A stretch of DNA of 9,942 bases from an uncultured Rhodanobacter sp. (GTDB lineage Bacteria > Pseudomonadota > Gammaproteobacteria > Xanthomonadales > Rhodanobacteraceae). The translations under genes were made by a program, and so were the position numbers. This document shows positions 1 to 7,612 of this stretch, piece by piece (position 1 is the first letter of the stretch; each line of letters opens with the position of its first letter). The DNA lies in contig CAIKJM010000037.1 in the NCBI GenBank assembly GCA_903827735.1, positions 1 through 9,942 on the forward strand, read 5' to 3'. The notes under the pieces were generated by a model. The model was not told the DNA's origin and ran no database searches. It worked only from the letters and a program-made list of their open reading frames with translations.

Positions 1-330
1 GGCCATGACGCCGGCCAGCGTCGGCTGAATGCCCTCGACGCGCCCTACTTCGCGGCCGCCGGAAAACATGATGAAGGTCGGCGTGCCCTGAACTTCGAAG
101 CCAGCCGATAGCTCCGGGTCAGCGTCGATATTGACGCGGAATATCTGCTCCTTGCCCTCCAGTGTTTCAGCCACCTGCTGCAGAAACGGTTCCACCGCGC
201 GGCAGTACCCGCAGCCGTAAGACATGAACTCCACCGCGATGGGTCCGACGCCCTTGATGACGTTCGTGTTGAAGGTATCGCCCGTGAGGGTCGCGATTCG
301 ATCAATCGAACCGGCAGCGCGGTGGTTCAT
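1..330 (-). CDS. Thioredoxin-like protein, 5' part only (runs off left edge)
   Basis: This is the first 110 codons of a thioredoxin-fold protein; the C-terminus lies outside the window. The likely role is thiol-disulfide exchange. There is no signal peptide, so it should act in the cytoplasm. The redox motif is C40-G-Y-C43 and the cis-proline is P84 in a GTPTF segment, the normal thioredoxin spacing. Between them lies a VNIDADPELSAGFEVQGTP stretch matching beta-3, alpha-3 and beta-4 of the fold. The usual WAxWCGPC context is replaced by FMSYGCGYC, so both tryptophans and the Gly-Pro dipeptide are missing, and classical TrxA is unlikely. The ATG at 330 is preceded by GGAG with a 6-nt spacer. 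It is transcribed divergently from gcd. An open frame at 45-305 on the same strand is only a shadow in another frame. The fold is confident; the physiological partner is unknown. Confidence 0.85.
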   Translation of the reverse strand, partial: MNHRAAGSIDRIATLTGDTFNTNVIKGVGPIAVEFMSYGCGYCRAVEPFLQQVAETLEGKEQIFRVNIDADPELSAGFEVQGTPTFIMFSGGREVGRVEGIQPTLAGVMA

Positions 331-336
331 TCGAGT

Positions 337-340
337 CTCC
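337..340 (-). promoter_or_regulatory. Ribosome binding site of the thioredoxin-like gene
   Basis: GGAG on the minus strand, 6 nt upstream of the ATG at 330. It fixes this start over downstream methionines. Confidence 0.6.
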
Positions 341-872
341 AGGGCTTAGGGCTCGCGCAGCGGAGCTCATGCATCGAGTCTAGCCCGCAGGCATGGCGCC
401 GCCAGCCTCGGAAACTACTTAGCCTGTGATTAGATCGATACTCCGGCGCACCGCTGGCGGGGCCATTCCTCTCGCGCGCGCTACATGAAATCTTCGATAT
501 AAATGATGCACTGCGCCATAAGGTAGCTGTATTCTCTAAGCCCACAAAAAAAGCCGCGGTATCCATGGGCCGAAAGCCGACGATCTCTAAGGTCATCCAT
601 GGCGCCAGTGATAGTGGCGCCGCGGAAGGGCAGCGTCGGTTTGATCGAACGTCCCACGTCATGCCTCGTCACAAGCGCGCCAACAAAGCTTCCCACGCAT
701 CGATCGCCTCGCTGTTCACGAACGCCCGTCTATGAGTGCGCGCAGCTCCACTGCCATGGCGATTTTTGGCGTAATTCATTCCTTAGAACACGCTCCCTAC
801 AGCAATCAATACATCGGTAACGCCCACCGGCAATGTTGCTAGCGGTCGTGAGCCACAGCAGTTCACCCAGGC
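341..872. other. Intergenic spacer between divergent thioredoxin-like gene and gcd
   Basis: More than 500 nt without a gene I can support. It must hold the divergent promoters, but I see no convincing paired -35/-10 boxes on either strand. The stretch around 480-560 is clearly more AT-rich than the flanks and contains a run of A at 545-551. Short open frames on both strands (for example minus 669-779, 36 codons, and plus 599-820) have no recognisable domain. The only possible ribosome site seen (AAGGA before the frame at 779) abuts the start with no spacer. The spacer may hold decayed coding sequence, but nothing identifies its source. Confidence 0.5.
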
Positions 873-877
873 AGGAG
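873..877 (+). promoter_or_regulatory. Ribosome binding site of gcd
   Basis: AGGAG followed by a 6-nt spacer and the ATG at 884. This decides the start. A longer in-frame reading from 833 would add 17 residues that do not look like a membrane-protein N-terminus and would overrun this site. Confidence 0.85.
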
Positions 878-883
878 ATCCAC

Positions 884-3277
884 ATGCCCCCCCCGTATCG
901 ATCCCGCAAAACCCCCATCGTCACCGGCATCGTCTTCCTCCTGATCGGCCTCGCCCTCGCTGGCGGCGGTGCCTGGCTCATCGCGCTGGGCGGCTCGCTG
1001 TTCTATGCCATCGCCGGCCTCGGCATTGCGCTCACCGGTGCTCTGCTGATCGCGCGGCGCCGTTCGGCGCTGTGGCTGTATGCACTCGTCGTGGTCGGCT
1101 CCGTGCTGTGGTCGATCAGCGATATCCGCTTCGACTGGTGGCCATTGGCTGCGCGTCTGGACGTGATCTTTCCGCTGGGTCTGTGGCTTCTGACGCCGTG
1201 GGTCACGCGGGGGCTCGATCACGGCGGTCACGCAACCACCATCAACACCACCCTGCCGCTATGGGCCGCCTCGCTGCTGAGCGTAGTCGTGCTCGGCATC
1301 GGCCTTTGCTCGGATTACCACGACATCAACGGCAGCCTGCCGGCCGCGGTGGCCGCCGCCGCGTCGCTGCCGCCCAATGACGACAAGCAGCCGGACGCGG
1401 ACTGGCGCGACTATGGCCGTACCCAGTTTGGCCAGCGTTATTCGCCGTTGAAACAGATCACCCCCGCCAACGTCAAAAAACTGAAAGTCGCCTGGACCTT
1501 CCGCACCGGCGACCTGCCGGGCAAGAACGATCCGGTGGAGACCACCTTCGAGGTCACCCCAATCAAGGTCAACGACACGCTGTACCTGTGCTCGCAGCAT
1601 CAGCGCCTGTTCGCGCTTGACGCCAAGACTGGCACGCTGCGCTGGTCGTACGACCCCAAGGTGCAGGACAACCCGACCTTCCAGCACCTGACCTGCCGCG
1701 GCGTGTCGTATCACGAGACCGTCGCCGGCGCGCTCAATGCCGACGGCTCGCCCGCGCCGACCGACTGCCCGCGCACGATCTTTCTGCCGGTCAACGACGG
1801 CCGCATGATTGCGCTCGATGCCGACAGCGGCAAACCGTGCGAGAGCTTCGGCGAGCACGGCACGCTGAATCTCGAAGTCGGCATGGGCGAGCACACGCCC
1901 GGCTTCTATGAGCCCACTTCGCCGCCGATCGTCAGCGACAAGATTCTGGTGGTCGCCGGTGCGGTGATCGACAACTACTCCACGCGCGAGCCGTCCGGCG
2001 TCATTCGCGGTTTCGATATCCATACCGGCAAGTTGGTCTGGGCCTGGGATTCGGGCGCGCAGGACGAAAACGCCCTGCCCTCGGCCACGCACACCTATAC
2101 CAACAACTCGCCCAACTCCTGGATGACCGCCTCGTACGATCCCAAGCTCGGTCTGGTCTACATGCCGATGGGCGTGCAGACGCCGGACATCTGGGCGGGC
2201 AACCGCACGCCGCTGGCCGAGCGCTATTCCAGCGCCTTGGTCGCACTCGACATCAACACCGGCAAGCGCGTGTGGTCGTACCAGACCGTGCATCACGATC
2301 TGTGGGATATGGATCTGCCCTCGCAGCCGACGCTGGCCGATCTGCCGACGGCCAACGGCGTGGTGCCGGCGATTCTGCAGCCGGCCAAGACCGGCAACCT
2401 GTTCGTGCTCGACCGGCGCACCGGCGTGCCGATCGTGCCGGCGCCGGAGCGTCCGGTACCGCAGGGCGCGGCGCCCGGCGATCGCACTTCGCCCACGCAG
2501 CCATTCTCCGAACTGACCTTCCGCCCCGAAGCCAAGCTCACCGGCGCCGACATGTGGGGCGCCACGATCTTCGACCAGCTGGCCTGCCGCATCACCTTCC
2601 ATCGGCTGCGCTATGAGGGCACGTTCACCCCGCCGTCCTTGCAGGGCACGCTGGTGTTCCCCGGCAATCTGGGCATGTTCGAGTGGGGCGGCATCGCGGT
2701 GGACCCGACCCGCAACATCGCCATCGCCAATCCGATGGCGATCCCGTTCGTGTCGACGCTGATCCCGCGCGGACCAAACAACCCGTCCGCGCCGAACGAC
2801 GCGCATCCGTCGGGCACCGAAAACGGCGTGCAGCCGATGTACGGCACGCCGTACGGCGTCGACCTGCACGCGCTGCTCTCGCCAGTTGGCATTCCGTGCA
2901 TGCGACCGCCGTGGGGTTACATGGCCGGCATCGATCTGACGACCAAGAAAATCGTCTGGATGCACAAGAACGGGACGATTCGCGACAGCTCGCCGATCCC
3001 GCTACCGTTCAAGCTCGGCGTGCCCACGCTCGGCGGCCCGATGACCACCGCCGGCGGCGTCACCTTCCTCACCTCGACGCTGGACTATTACATCCGCGCC
3101 TACGACGTCACGACGGGCGAGCAGCTCTGGCAGGACCGCCTGCCGGCCGGTGGCCAGTCCACGCCGATGACCTACGCCATCGATGGACAGCAGTATGTGG
3201 TTACCGCGGCCGGTGGCCATGGATCGTTCGGTACCAAAATTGGCGACTACGTCATCGCGTACAAGCTCTCGAACTAA
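884..3277 (+). CDS. gcd: Membrane-bound PQQ-dependent glucose dehydrogenase (quinoprotein)
   Basis: Oxidises D-glucose to D-glucono-1,5-lactone on the periplasmic face of the inner membrane and passes electrons to ubiquinone. The product is 797 residues, almost the same as E. coli Gcd (796). Five hydrophobic helices occupy about residues 11-33, 36-57, 61-79, 88-108 and 124-143. A periplasmic PQQ beta-propeller follows from about 172 (DWRDYGRTQFGQRYSPL) to the end. Signature stretches match E. coli by memory: FQHLTCRGVSYHE with H268 (E. coli H262), TVHHDLWDMDLP with D475 (catalytic D466) and PAKTGNLFVLDRR with K502 (K493, PQQ contact). GADMWGATIFDQL and GGHGSFGTK near the C-terminus also match. 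The start is set by AGGAG at 873. It is monocistronic, with a terminator 25 nt after the stop. No pqq biosynthesis gene is in view, so the cofactor must come from elsewhere in the genome or from outside. All key residues are intact. Confidence 0.97.
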   Translation: MPPPYRSRKTPIVTGIVFLLIGLALAGGGAWLIALGGSLFYAIAGLGIALTGALLIARRRSALWLYALVVVGSVLWSISDIRFDWWPLAARLDVIFPLGLWLLTPWVTRGLDHGGHATTINTTLPLWAASLLSVVVLGIGLCSDYHDINGSLPAAVAAAASLPPNDDKQPDADWRDYGRTQFGQRYSPLKQITPANVKKLKVAWTFRTGDLPGKNDPVETTFEVTPIKVNDTLYLCSQHQRLFALDAKTGTLRWSYDPKVQDNPTFQHLTCRGVSYHETVAGALNADGSPAPTDCPRTIFLPVNDGRMIALDADSGKPCESFGEHGTLNLEVGMGEHTPGFYEPTSPPIVSDKILVVAGAVIDNYSTREPSGVIRGFDIHTGKLVWAWDSGAQDENALPSATHTYTNNSPNSWMTASYDPKLGLVYMPMGVQTPDIWAGNRTPLAERYSSALVALDINTGKRVWSYQTVHHDLWDMDLPSQPTLADLPTANGVVPAILQPAKTGNLFVLDRRTGVPIVPAPERPVPQGAAPGDRTSPTQPFSELTFRPEAKLTGADMWGATIFDQLACRITFHRLRYEGTFTPPSLQGTLVFPGNLGMFEWGGIAVDPTRNIAIANPMAIPFVSTLIPRGPNNPSAPNDAHPSGTENGVQPMYGTPYGVDLHALLSPVGIPCMRPPWGYMAGIDLTTKKIVWMHKNGTIRDSSPIPLPFKLGVPTLGGPMTTAGGVTFLTSTLDYYIRAYDVTTGEQLWQDRLPAGGQSTPMTYAIDGQQYVVTAAGGHGSFGTKIGDYVIAYKLSN

Positions 3278-3301
3278 GCATTGAGCCGAGACACAACCAA
3301 G

Positions 3302-3343
3302 ACCCACAGTTCGCCGGCTTCCGGCGTCTGTGGGTGTTTTATT
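3302..3343 (+). terminator. Rho-independent terminator of gcd
   Basis: Two-part stem: ACCCACAG (3302-3309) pairs with CTGTGGGT (3328-3335), and CGCCGG (3312-3317) pairs with CCGGCG (3321-3326). A CTT loop closes it and a small TT/T internal loop separates the two helices. GTTTTATT follows directly. On the minus strand the hairpin is followed only by a broken T tract, so it is mainly a plus-strand terminator and at best a weak stop for the convergent operon. Confidence 0.93.
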
Positions 3344-3583
3344 GGCGTGCTGTCAATCTCAGGAACACCGATGCGCTACGCACTCGTGGAAGATCGATAA
3401 CGCGAAGCTCAGCGACGCGGGTGGCCACGAAAGTACCAGCATGCGATCGAGATCGCGCCCTGATCGAACCCACAGCTGGAAATTCAGCGCGCCCACAAGG
3501 CGCTGCCAAGCGCTGCTGGAGATGGCAAGCGCAGCCGTCAATACAGGTTGGGCATTCCAGAGATCGACGCCGTATAAGTTGCA
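3344..3583. other. Convergent intergenic region between gcd and the minus-strand operon
   Basis: About 240 nt with no supported gene. A plus-strand frame from the ATG at 3371 to the stop at 3577 is broken by two in-frame stops and matches nothing I recognise. A GC-rich hairpin can be drawn near 3490-3515 on the minus strand, but no T tract follows it, so the 3' end of the operon transcript is not evident. Confidence 0.5.
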
Positions 3584-5221
3584 TTATCTGGAATTTTTTG
3601 TAACCGGCGTAAAGTGCAGATCCTGATAATCCCAGCTGAAATCGGCCAGCGGCGAAATGGCATTCATCGTTATTTGATCGACGCGCCCATTCGGCTTGAG
3701 GCTGAAGGTGAGATTGGCATCTTCGTAGCCCTGTGCGATGAAGCGCGTTCGAAACGTGTCGTATTGAACGTGCTCAAGTGCACCGGTCATGCCCGGGGAG
3801 CGATCAAAATTGATCATCAATCCGCTCGCTGTTTTGCTGATCGTGATCGTGCCGTACCACGCATCTTTATACTTACCGACATAACCTGTCAGCGGCAGCG
3901 ACGGACCAATTTCTCGCTGGCTCGCAGTCTTGCTTAGCGCCAGCATGTGCAAGGCTTCGGCTTCTTCCTGCCGCTGCGCCTGGCCGTAGTTGGCAATCCA
4001 ATCCGGTGACGGCAGACCCAGGTAGGTGTCCAGCAAGTGTTCGCGCATGGCAAACAAGGTGCCCGCGTCCTCTGAATTGATCATCACGGCGAAGGCGACA
4101 TGCCTGTCCGGTATGAGCACGACTGCGGAAATGCCTCCCAGCACGCCACCGAGGTGGGTGATGATCTTGTGTCCGCGATAGTCACGCACCTCAAAGCCAA
4201 AGGCATAGGCCTGAAATTGCGGCTGACTGAGGACCAGCGATGGCGGGCCAGGTGCGATGGGCATCAGGGTATGTGGCGTCCATAAGTCCTCGGATGCTGT
4301 TTGGCTGAAGAGAGAGGTGCCATCGGGCATAACCCCATGATTGAGCAGCACCTGCAGCCACCTTCCCATGTCGGTGGCGCTGCTCTTCAGCGCGCCAGCC
4401 GGTGCAAACGCGTCCCCCGACATGACGTCGGTTAAAACCGATTGTTTTCCAAAGCCGCGTACCGGCCCGGCAATCCTGGCATGAAGCGACGCTTCGTCGG
4501 GCACCTTGGCATCGATACTCACCTGGGTATCGCGCATTCCCAACGGGTCGAGAATGTGCTGCTGCACGAAATCCTCCCAACGCAGGCCGCTGACCGCCTG
4601 CAGCAACTGCCCGGCCACGATATAGAGCACGTTGTCGTAGTCATAGCTGGAGCGGAAGGAGTGCGCCGGTTTGAGATAGCGGATCGCGTGCACGAGTTCA
4701 GCGCGCGACCGATCCGTGTGTGGCACCAGCATCAGGTCACCCTCACCGAGCCCCAGACCGCTACGATGCACAAGCAGATCGGTGATGGTCATTTCACTGG
4801 AGGCATAATCGTCGTACATGCGAAAGCCTGGCAGCCTGTCCTCGACCCGATCGCTCCATTGGAGACTGCCCTGATCAACCAGCATGGCCAGAGCCGTGCT
4901 GGTGAATGCCTTGGTGTTGGAACCCAGCGGAAAGATCGTATGTGCGTCGATCGGCTCGGACGCCCCCAGTTTTCGTACGCCGTAGGCATGGGTGGAAATG
5001 TCATTGCCGTCCACGACGACCACCGCCATACCGGGGGTATCGAAGGCTTTCATGGCCGCGTTGGCGTACGTGTCGAGCGCTGAGGGGCTAGCCTTTTGCG
5101 CCGGGTCTGCCGCGACCGAGGAAAACGACCACAGCAGCGCGACCAGCAGAACCAAGGTTGCCCAGGCACGCCTGACTCCGATCCGTCGGCAAAGAGGACA
5201 ACAGCGGATCGGTTCAAGCAT
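3584..5221 (-). CDS. Exported serine hydrolase, beta-lactamase/D-aminopeptidase fold with C-terminal accessory domain
   Basis: A 545-residue member of the class C beta-lactamase-related family (Pfam Beta-lactamase), which includes D-aminopeptidases, DD-peptidases and esterases. A long basic N-terminus with hydrophobic core at about 18-37 and a likely cut after SSVAA makes it periplasmic or secreted; there is no lipobox. The catalytic set is S101-N-T-K104 (SxxK nucleophile and base), Y195-D-N197 (YxN) and H356-L-G-G359 (replacing KTG). A beta-rich domain at about 440-540, starting LTGYVGKYKD, resembles DUF3471-type C-terminal domains of this family. The ATG at 5221 follows AGAGGG with a 7-nt spacer; the frame stays open upstream to 5422, but that would overlap the regulator and hide the signal peptide. 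It is last in the operon, 100 nt after the RpiR gene. True beta-lactamase activity is unlikely. The substrate cannot be read from sequence; a D-amino-acid peptide fits the neighbours. Confidence 0.9.
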   Translation of the reverse strand: MLEPIRCCPLCRRIGVRRAWATLVLLVALLWSFSSVAADPAQKASPSALDTYANAAMKAFDTPGMAVVVVDGNDISTHAYGVRKLGASEPIDAHTIFPLGSNTKAFTSTALAMLVDQGSLQWSDRVEDRLPGFRMYDDYASSEMTITDLLVHRSGLGLGEGDLMLVPHTDRSRAELVHAIRYLKPAHSFRSSYDYDNVLYIVAGQLLQAVSGLRWEDFVQQHILDPLGMRDTQVSIDAKVPDEASLHARIAGPVRGFGKQSVLTDVMSGDAFAPAGALKSSATDMGRWLQVLLNHGVMPDGTSLFSQTASEDLWTPHTLMPIAPGPPSLVLSQPQFQAYAFGFEVRDYRGHKIITHLGGVLGGISAVVLIPDRHVAFAVMINSEDAGTLFAMREHLLDTYLGLPSPDWIANYGQAQRQEEAEALHMLALSKTASQREIGPSLPLTGYVGKYKDAWYGTITISKTASGLMINFDRSPGMTGALEHVQYDTFRTRFIAQGYEDANLTFSLKPNGRVDQITMNAISPLADFSWDYQDLHFTPVTKNSR

Positions 5222-5228
5222 AAATACG

Positions 5229-5234
5229 CCCTCT
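5229..5234 (-). promoter_or_regulatory. Ribosome binding site of the secreted serine hydrolase
   Basis: AGAGGG on the minus strand, 7 nt before the ATG at 5221. It supports starting at the signal peptide rather than at methionines further upstream inside the regulator gene. Confidence 0.65.
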
Positions 5235-5321
5235 AGCAATGCCGCCTTGGGTAAGATTCGCGGCGTTCGGTGCCGTGACCGTCTATTGGGTTCGATTCGC
5301 GTCGCGCCGAGGAACGCGCTG

Positions 5322-6242
5322 TCAGGGCTTTGGCGAGGAACGGCGCTCGCGCGACTTATGACCGCCCTTCGCCTTGACCGAATCCTTGGACTTTCGATCA
5401 TCCGCGGCCGGCGCTTCGACATACCCCACGAACTTTTGCCGTAGCTGCGTGATCTCTCCGATACGCTCGAATCGGCCGCCCATCTCGTTGCTCACTGCGC
5501 CGATCAACAGGCTAAAAACACTGCTGGCGGCACTGAAGTTGTGCCAGGCTCGGTGATCATCGATGGGTAGCATGAGCACGTTGTCTGTAAGCTGACGGGC
5601 CCAGTAGCACTGCGCATCGGTGATGATCAGCAGCGGAATACCGCGCCGGGCAACTTCCTCAGCCAGCAGGCGGAAGTGGCGGGAATAGCGTCGAAAGTCG
5701 ATCAGAACGACACAGCTCTTTTCAGTGGAGTCGAGCAATACGTCGGCATACGCGCCATCGAGACCGTCGGCAAACGACGTGCGCGGCTTGACGTGCTGCA
5801 GCAAGCTGGCGAAACCGATGCCGAGGAAGCGGCCGTGGTGAAAGCTCGCGACGGACACTCGATCGGCAGTTACCAGCAGGTTCACGATGGACGGCCATTC
5901 GTGGGTTTGCGTCAGCGCATGCGCCGCGTTGAGCCCGCGAATCTCGGATTGCAAGGCCTCCGACGGAGACGCCACATTGCCACTGCCGGGATGGCTGTAA
6001 AGCTGCATCCATGATGTACCGCCGCGCAACTCATCTTTCAACTCGGCCAGCCCCTCGTAGCCGAGATTGCGCAGGAATCGACCCACCGTCATCGGGCTGA
6101 CGTCGACGCGCTTGCCGAGCGAGGCTGCTGTCTCGAACGGTATGCTGTCGATGTTCTGGAGCAGATGCGAGGCAATTTTCTGTTCGGCGGTGGTGAAGGT
6201 CTCCCATCGGCTTTTCAGTTTCTTCTTGATGTCCTTCGTCAT
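5322..6242 (-). CDS. RpiR/MurR-family transcriptional regulator with SIS domain
   Basis: A 306-residue DNA-binding regulator. Residues 1-75 form the RpiR helix-turn-helix domain: TAEQKIASHLLQN, then FETAASLGKRVDVSPMTVGRFLRNLGYEGLAELK, with the recognition helix near 50-60. Residues about 115-250 form a SIS domain, the phosphosugar-binding module of this family, including VVLIDFRRYSRHF and a GIPLLIITDA strand. In MurR the ligand is MurNAc-6-phosphate; here the ligand is unknown. Residues about 278-306 are an extra, highly charged tail rich in Lys and Arg, beyond the usual RpiR length of roughly 280. The gene starts 10 nt after the transporter stop, and no good Shine-Dalgarno is visible, so translation is probably coupled to the transporter. 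Its position inside the operon suggests local autoregulation, but I could not identify an operator. Confidence 0.9.
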   Translation of the reverse strand: MTKDIKKKLKSRWETFTTAEQKIASHLLQNIDSIPFETAASLGKRVDVSPMTVGRFLRNLGYEGLAELKDELRGGTSWMQLYSHPGSGNVASPSEALQSEIRGLNAAHALTQTHEWPSIVNLLVTADRVSVASFHHGRFLGIGFASLLQHVKPRTSFADGLDGAYADVLLDSTEKSCVVLIDFRRYSRHFRLLAEEVARRGIPLLIITDAQCYWARQLTDNVLMLPIDDHRAWHNFSAASSVFSLLIGAVSNEMGGRFERIGEITQLRQKFVGYVEAPAADDRKSKDSVKAKGGHKSRERRSSPKP

Positions 6243-6252
6243 CGTTCTATGC

Positions 6253-7575
6253 TCATCGAGTCATTGCCATGGCTGGGTCATCGGCGCCCTGCCGCTCCAC
6301 ATTCCCTAGCCGACAGCCCAGCATATACAGGAGTGCTGCCGAGAGGCCGGCGACCGCTCCAATGAGGGCGAAGAACCAGCCGTGGGAAAGCACGCTCCAC
6401 AACGTGCCCAGGGCGCCGGCCAGCAGATTGCCGAAGAAACCGGCGAAAAACCACGTGGCAATGCTCGTGGCACGAAACCCTTCCGGCGCCAGACGCCCAA
6501 ACAGAGCCAGTCCGACCGGCAGGATATAAAGCTCCCCGATAGTAAACAGTACGAACCAGGCGAACAGCCAGAGCCAGCTCGCCCGGGAGCCATGAGCGTC
6601 GTTCCATGCCGCGACGACGCCAAGCGCGACATAGGAGATACCGACGATGGCAGCGCCGAAAGCCATTTTTCCAAGCAACGGTGTTTCCACACCCTTCCGA
6701 GCCAGACTCGCCCAGCGCGCCACTAGAAACGGCGTCAACGCGAATACCGCCAGCGAGTTGATCGACTGGAACCAGGTCATCGGTATCACCCAGCCGTTGG
6801 CCAGATGTCGGTCGATACCGGTATCAGCCCACAGGGCGATGGTGTTGCCGTTCTGCTCGTAGGCACCTCGAAATACCACCACGATCGCGGCGATCCCGAT
6901 CAGCAGCACGAAACGATCACGCGCGGCGCGATCCATCGGCGGGCGAGCGGCGCGCATGGCGGCACCCCGCGCCGGTTCCGGTGGCAGGTAACCACGTCCC
7001 GCCAGATAGATCACCAGGGACAGCAGCATGCCGAAGCCGGCCGCAGCGAATCCCCAATGCCAGCCGTAGGCTTCGCCCAACGTGCCGCATACCAGCGGCG
7101 CCAAAAATCCGCCCAAATTGATGCCCACGTAATAGATGTTGTAGGCACTCTTGCTGCGTGGGTCGCCATCACGGTAGAGGCCCTCGATCTGACTAGCCAG
7201 ACTGGGCAGGAACAGCCCGTTTCCCAGTGCGATGGTGATGAGCGCGGGATAGAACAACGCCTCGGAAGACATCATGAAATGACCGAGCGCCATTGCTGCA
7301 CCGCCGATCATCACGGCATTGCGCTTGCCCAGCCATCGGTCGGCCAGCACCCCACCGAATACCGGCGTGAAATAAACGAAAGCGGCATAGGCGCCATACA
7401 CCAGCGACGCGTACGCCTGGCTCAGGTCCAGGTGCTTGGTCATGTAATAGACCAGGATCGCGCGCATGCCGAAGAAGGAGAACATCTCCCACATCTCGGT
7501 CAAAAACAGCACCGACAACCCTCGCGGGTGTCCAAACCAGTCGCTTCCTCGTGCGGCAGTCATGGGGCCCGACAT
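6253..7575 (-). CDS. POT/PTR2-family peptide transporter (MFS), 12 helices
   Basis: Proton-coupled oligopeptide transporter of the inner membrane, expected to import di- or tripeptides. The 440-residue product has twelve clear hydrophobic segments. Family marks are LTEMWEMFSFFGMRAIL in helix 1, the cytoplasmic DRWLGKRNAV loop, NIYYVGINLGG in helix 5, and YEQNGNTIALWAD in helix 7 with its conserved Glu (E240). Two oddities are seen. The helix 1 motif ExxER reads E27-M-W-E30-M31, so the arginine is missing. The link between helix 6 (174-195) and helix 7 (from 221) is only about 25 residues, so the two extra helices HA and HB of most bacterial POTs are absent. The ATG at 7575 begins 37 nt after the epimerase stop. 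A GTG at 7584 and an ATG at 7563 are possible alternative starts, and no ribosome site is decisive. A muropeptide dipeptide substrate is inferred from neighbours. Confidence 0.9.
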   Translation of the reverse strand: MSGPMTAARGSDWFGHPRGLSVLFLTEMWEMFSFFGMRAILVYYMTKHLDLSQAYASLVYGAYAAFVYFTPVFGGVLADRWLGKRNAVMIGGAAMALGHFMMSSEALFYPALITIALGNGLFLPSLASQIEGLYRDGDPRSKSAYNIYYVGINLGGFLAPLVCGTLGEAYGWHWGFAAAGFGMLLSLVIYLAGRGYLPPEPARGAAMRAARPPMDRAARDRFVLLIGIAAIVVVFRGAYEQNGNTIALWADTGIDRHLANGWVIPMTWFQSINSLAVFALTPFLVARWASLARKGVETPLLGKMAFGAAIVGISYVALGVVAAWNDAHGSRASWLWLFAWFVLFTIGELYILPVGLALFGRLAPEGFRATSIATWFFAGFFGNLLAGALGTLWSVLSHGWFFALIGAVAGLSAALLYMLGCRLGNVERQGADDPAMAMTR

Positions 7576-7612
7576 GGCAATCACGAATCTCGTCGGCTGG
7601 ATGCAGCGGCCA

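Noticed and set aside
669..779. A 36-codon minus-strand frame ending in a helix-like NSEAIDAWEALLARL
   Set aside because: The end looks protein-like, but the frame is very short, AAGGA abuts the ATG with no spacer, and I recognise no family. It could be a remnant; it is not supported as a gene.
783..811. A possible gcd promoter, TTAGAA and TCAATA with 17-nt spacing
   Set aside because: Each box matches the sigma-70 consensus at three positions or fewer, which is expected by chance.
1259..2965. A 568-codon open frame antisense to gcd
   Set aside because: It mirrors gcd codon structure in a GC-rich gene, has the arginine/histidine/glycine-rich composition typical of shadow frames, and overlaps a gene with full catalytic conservation.
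3371..3577. A plus-strand coding-like stretch with two in-frame stops, possible pseudogene
   Set aside because: No identifiable homology; the composition does not demand a coding origin.
4442..5083. A 213-codon plus-strand open frame inside the secreted serine hydrolase gene
   Set aside because: It is antisense to the SxxK and YxN region of a clearly real gene, with no ribosome site or recognisable domain.
5222..5321. A possible RpiR operator or internal promoter in the 100-nt gap before the last gene
   Set aside because: Only short 4-5 bp inverted arms are visible, with no clear -35/-10 pair or long palindrome.
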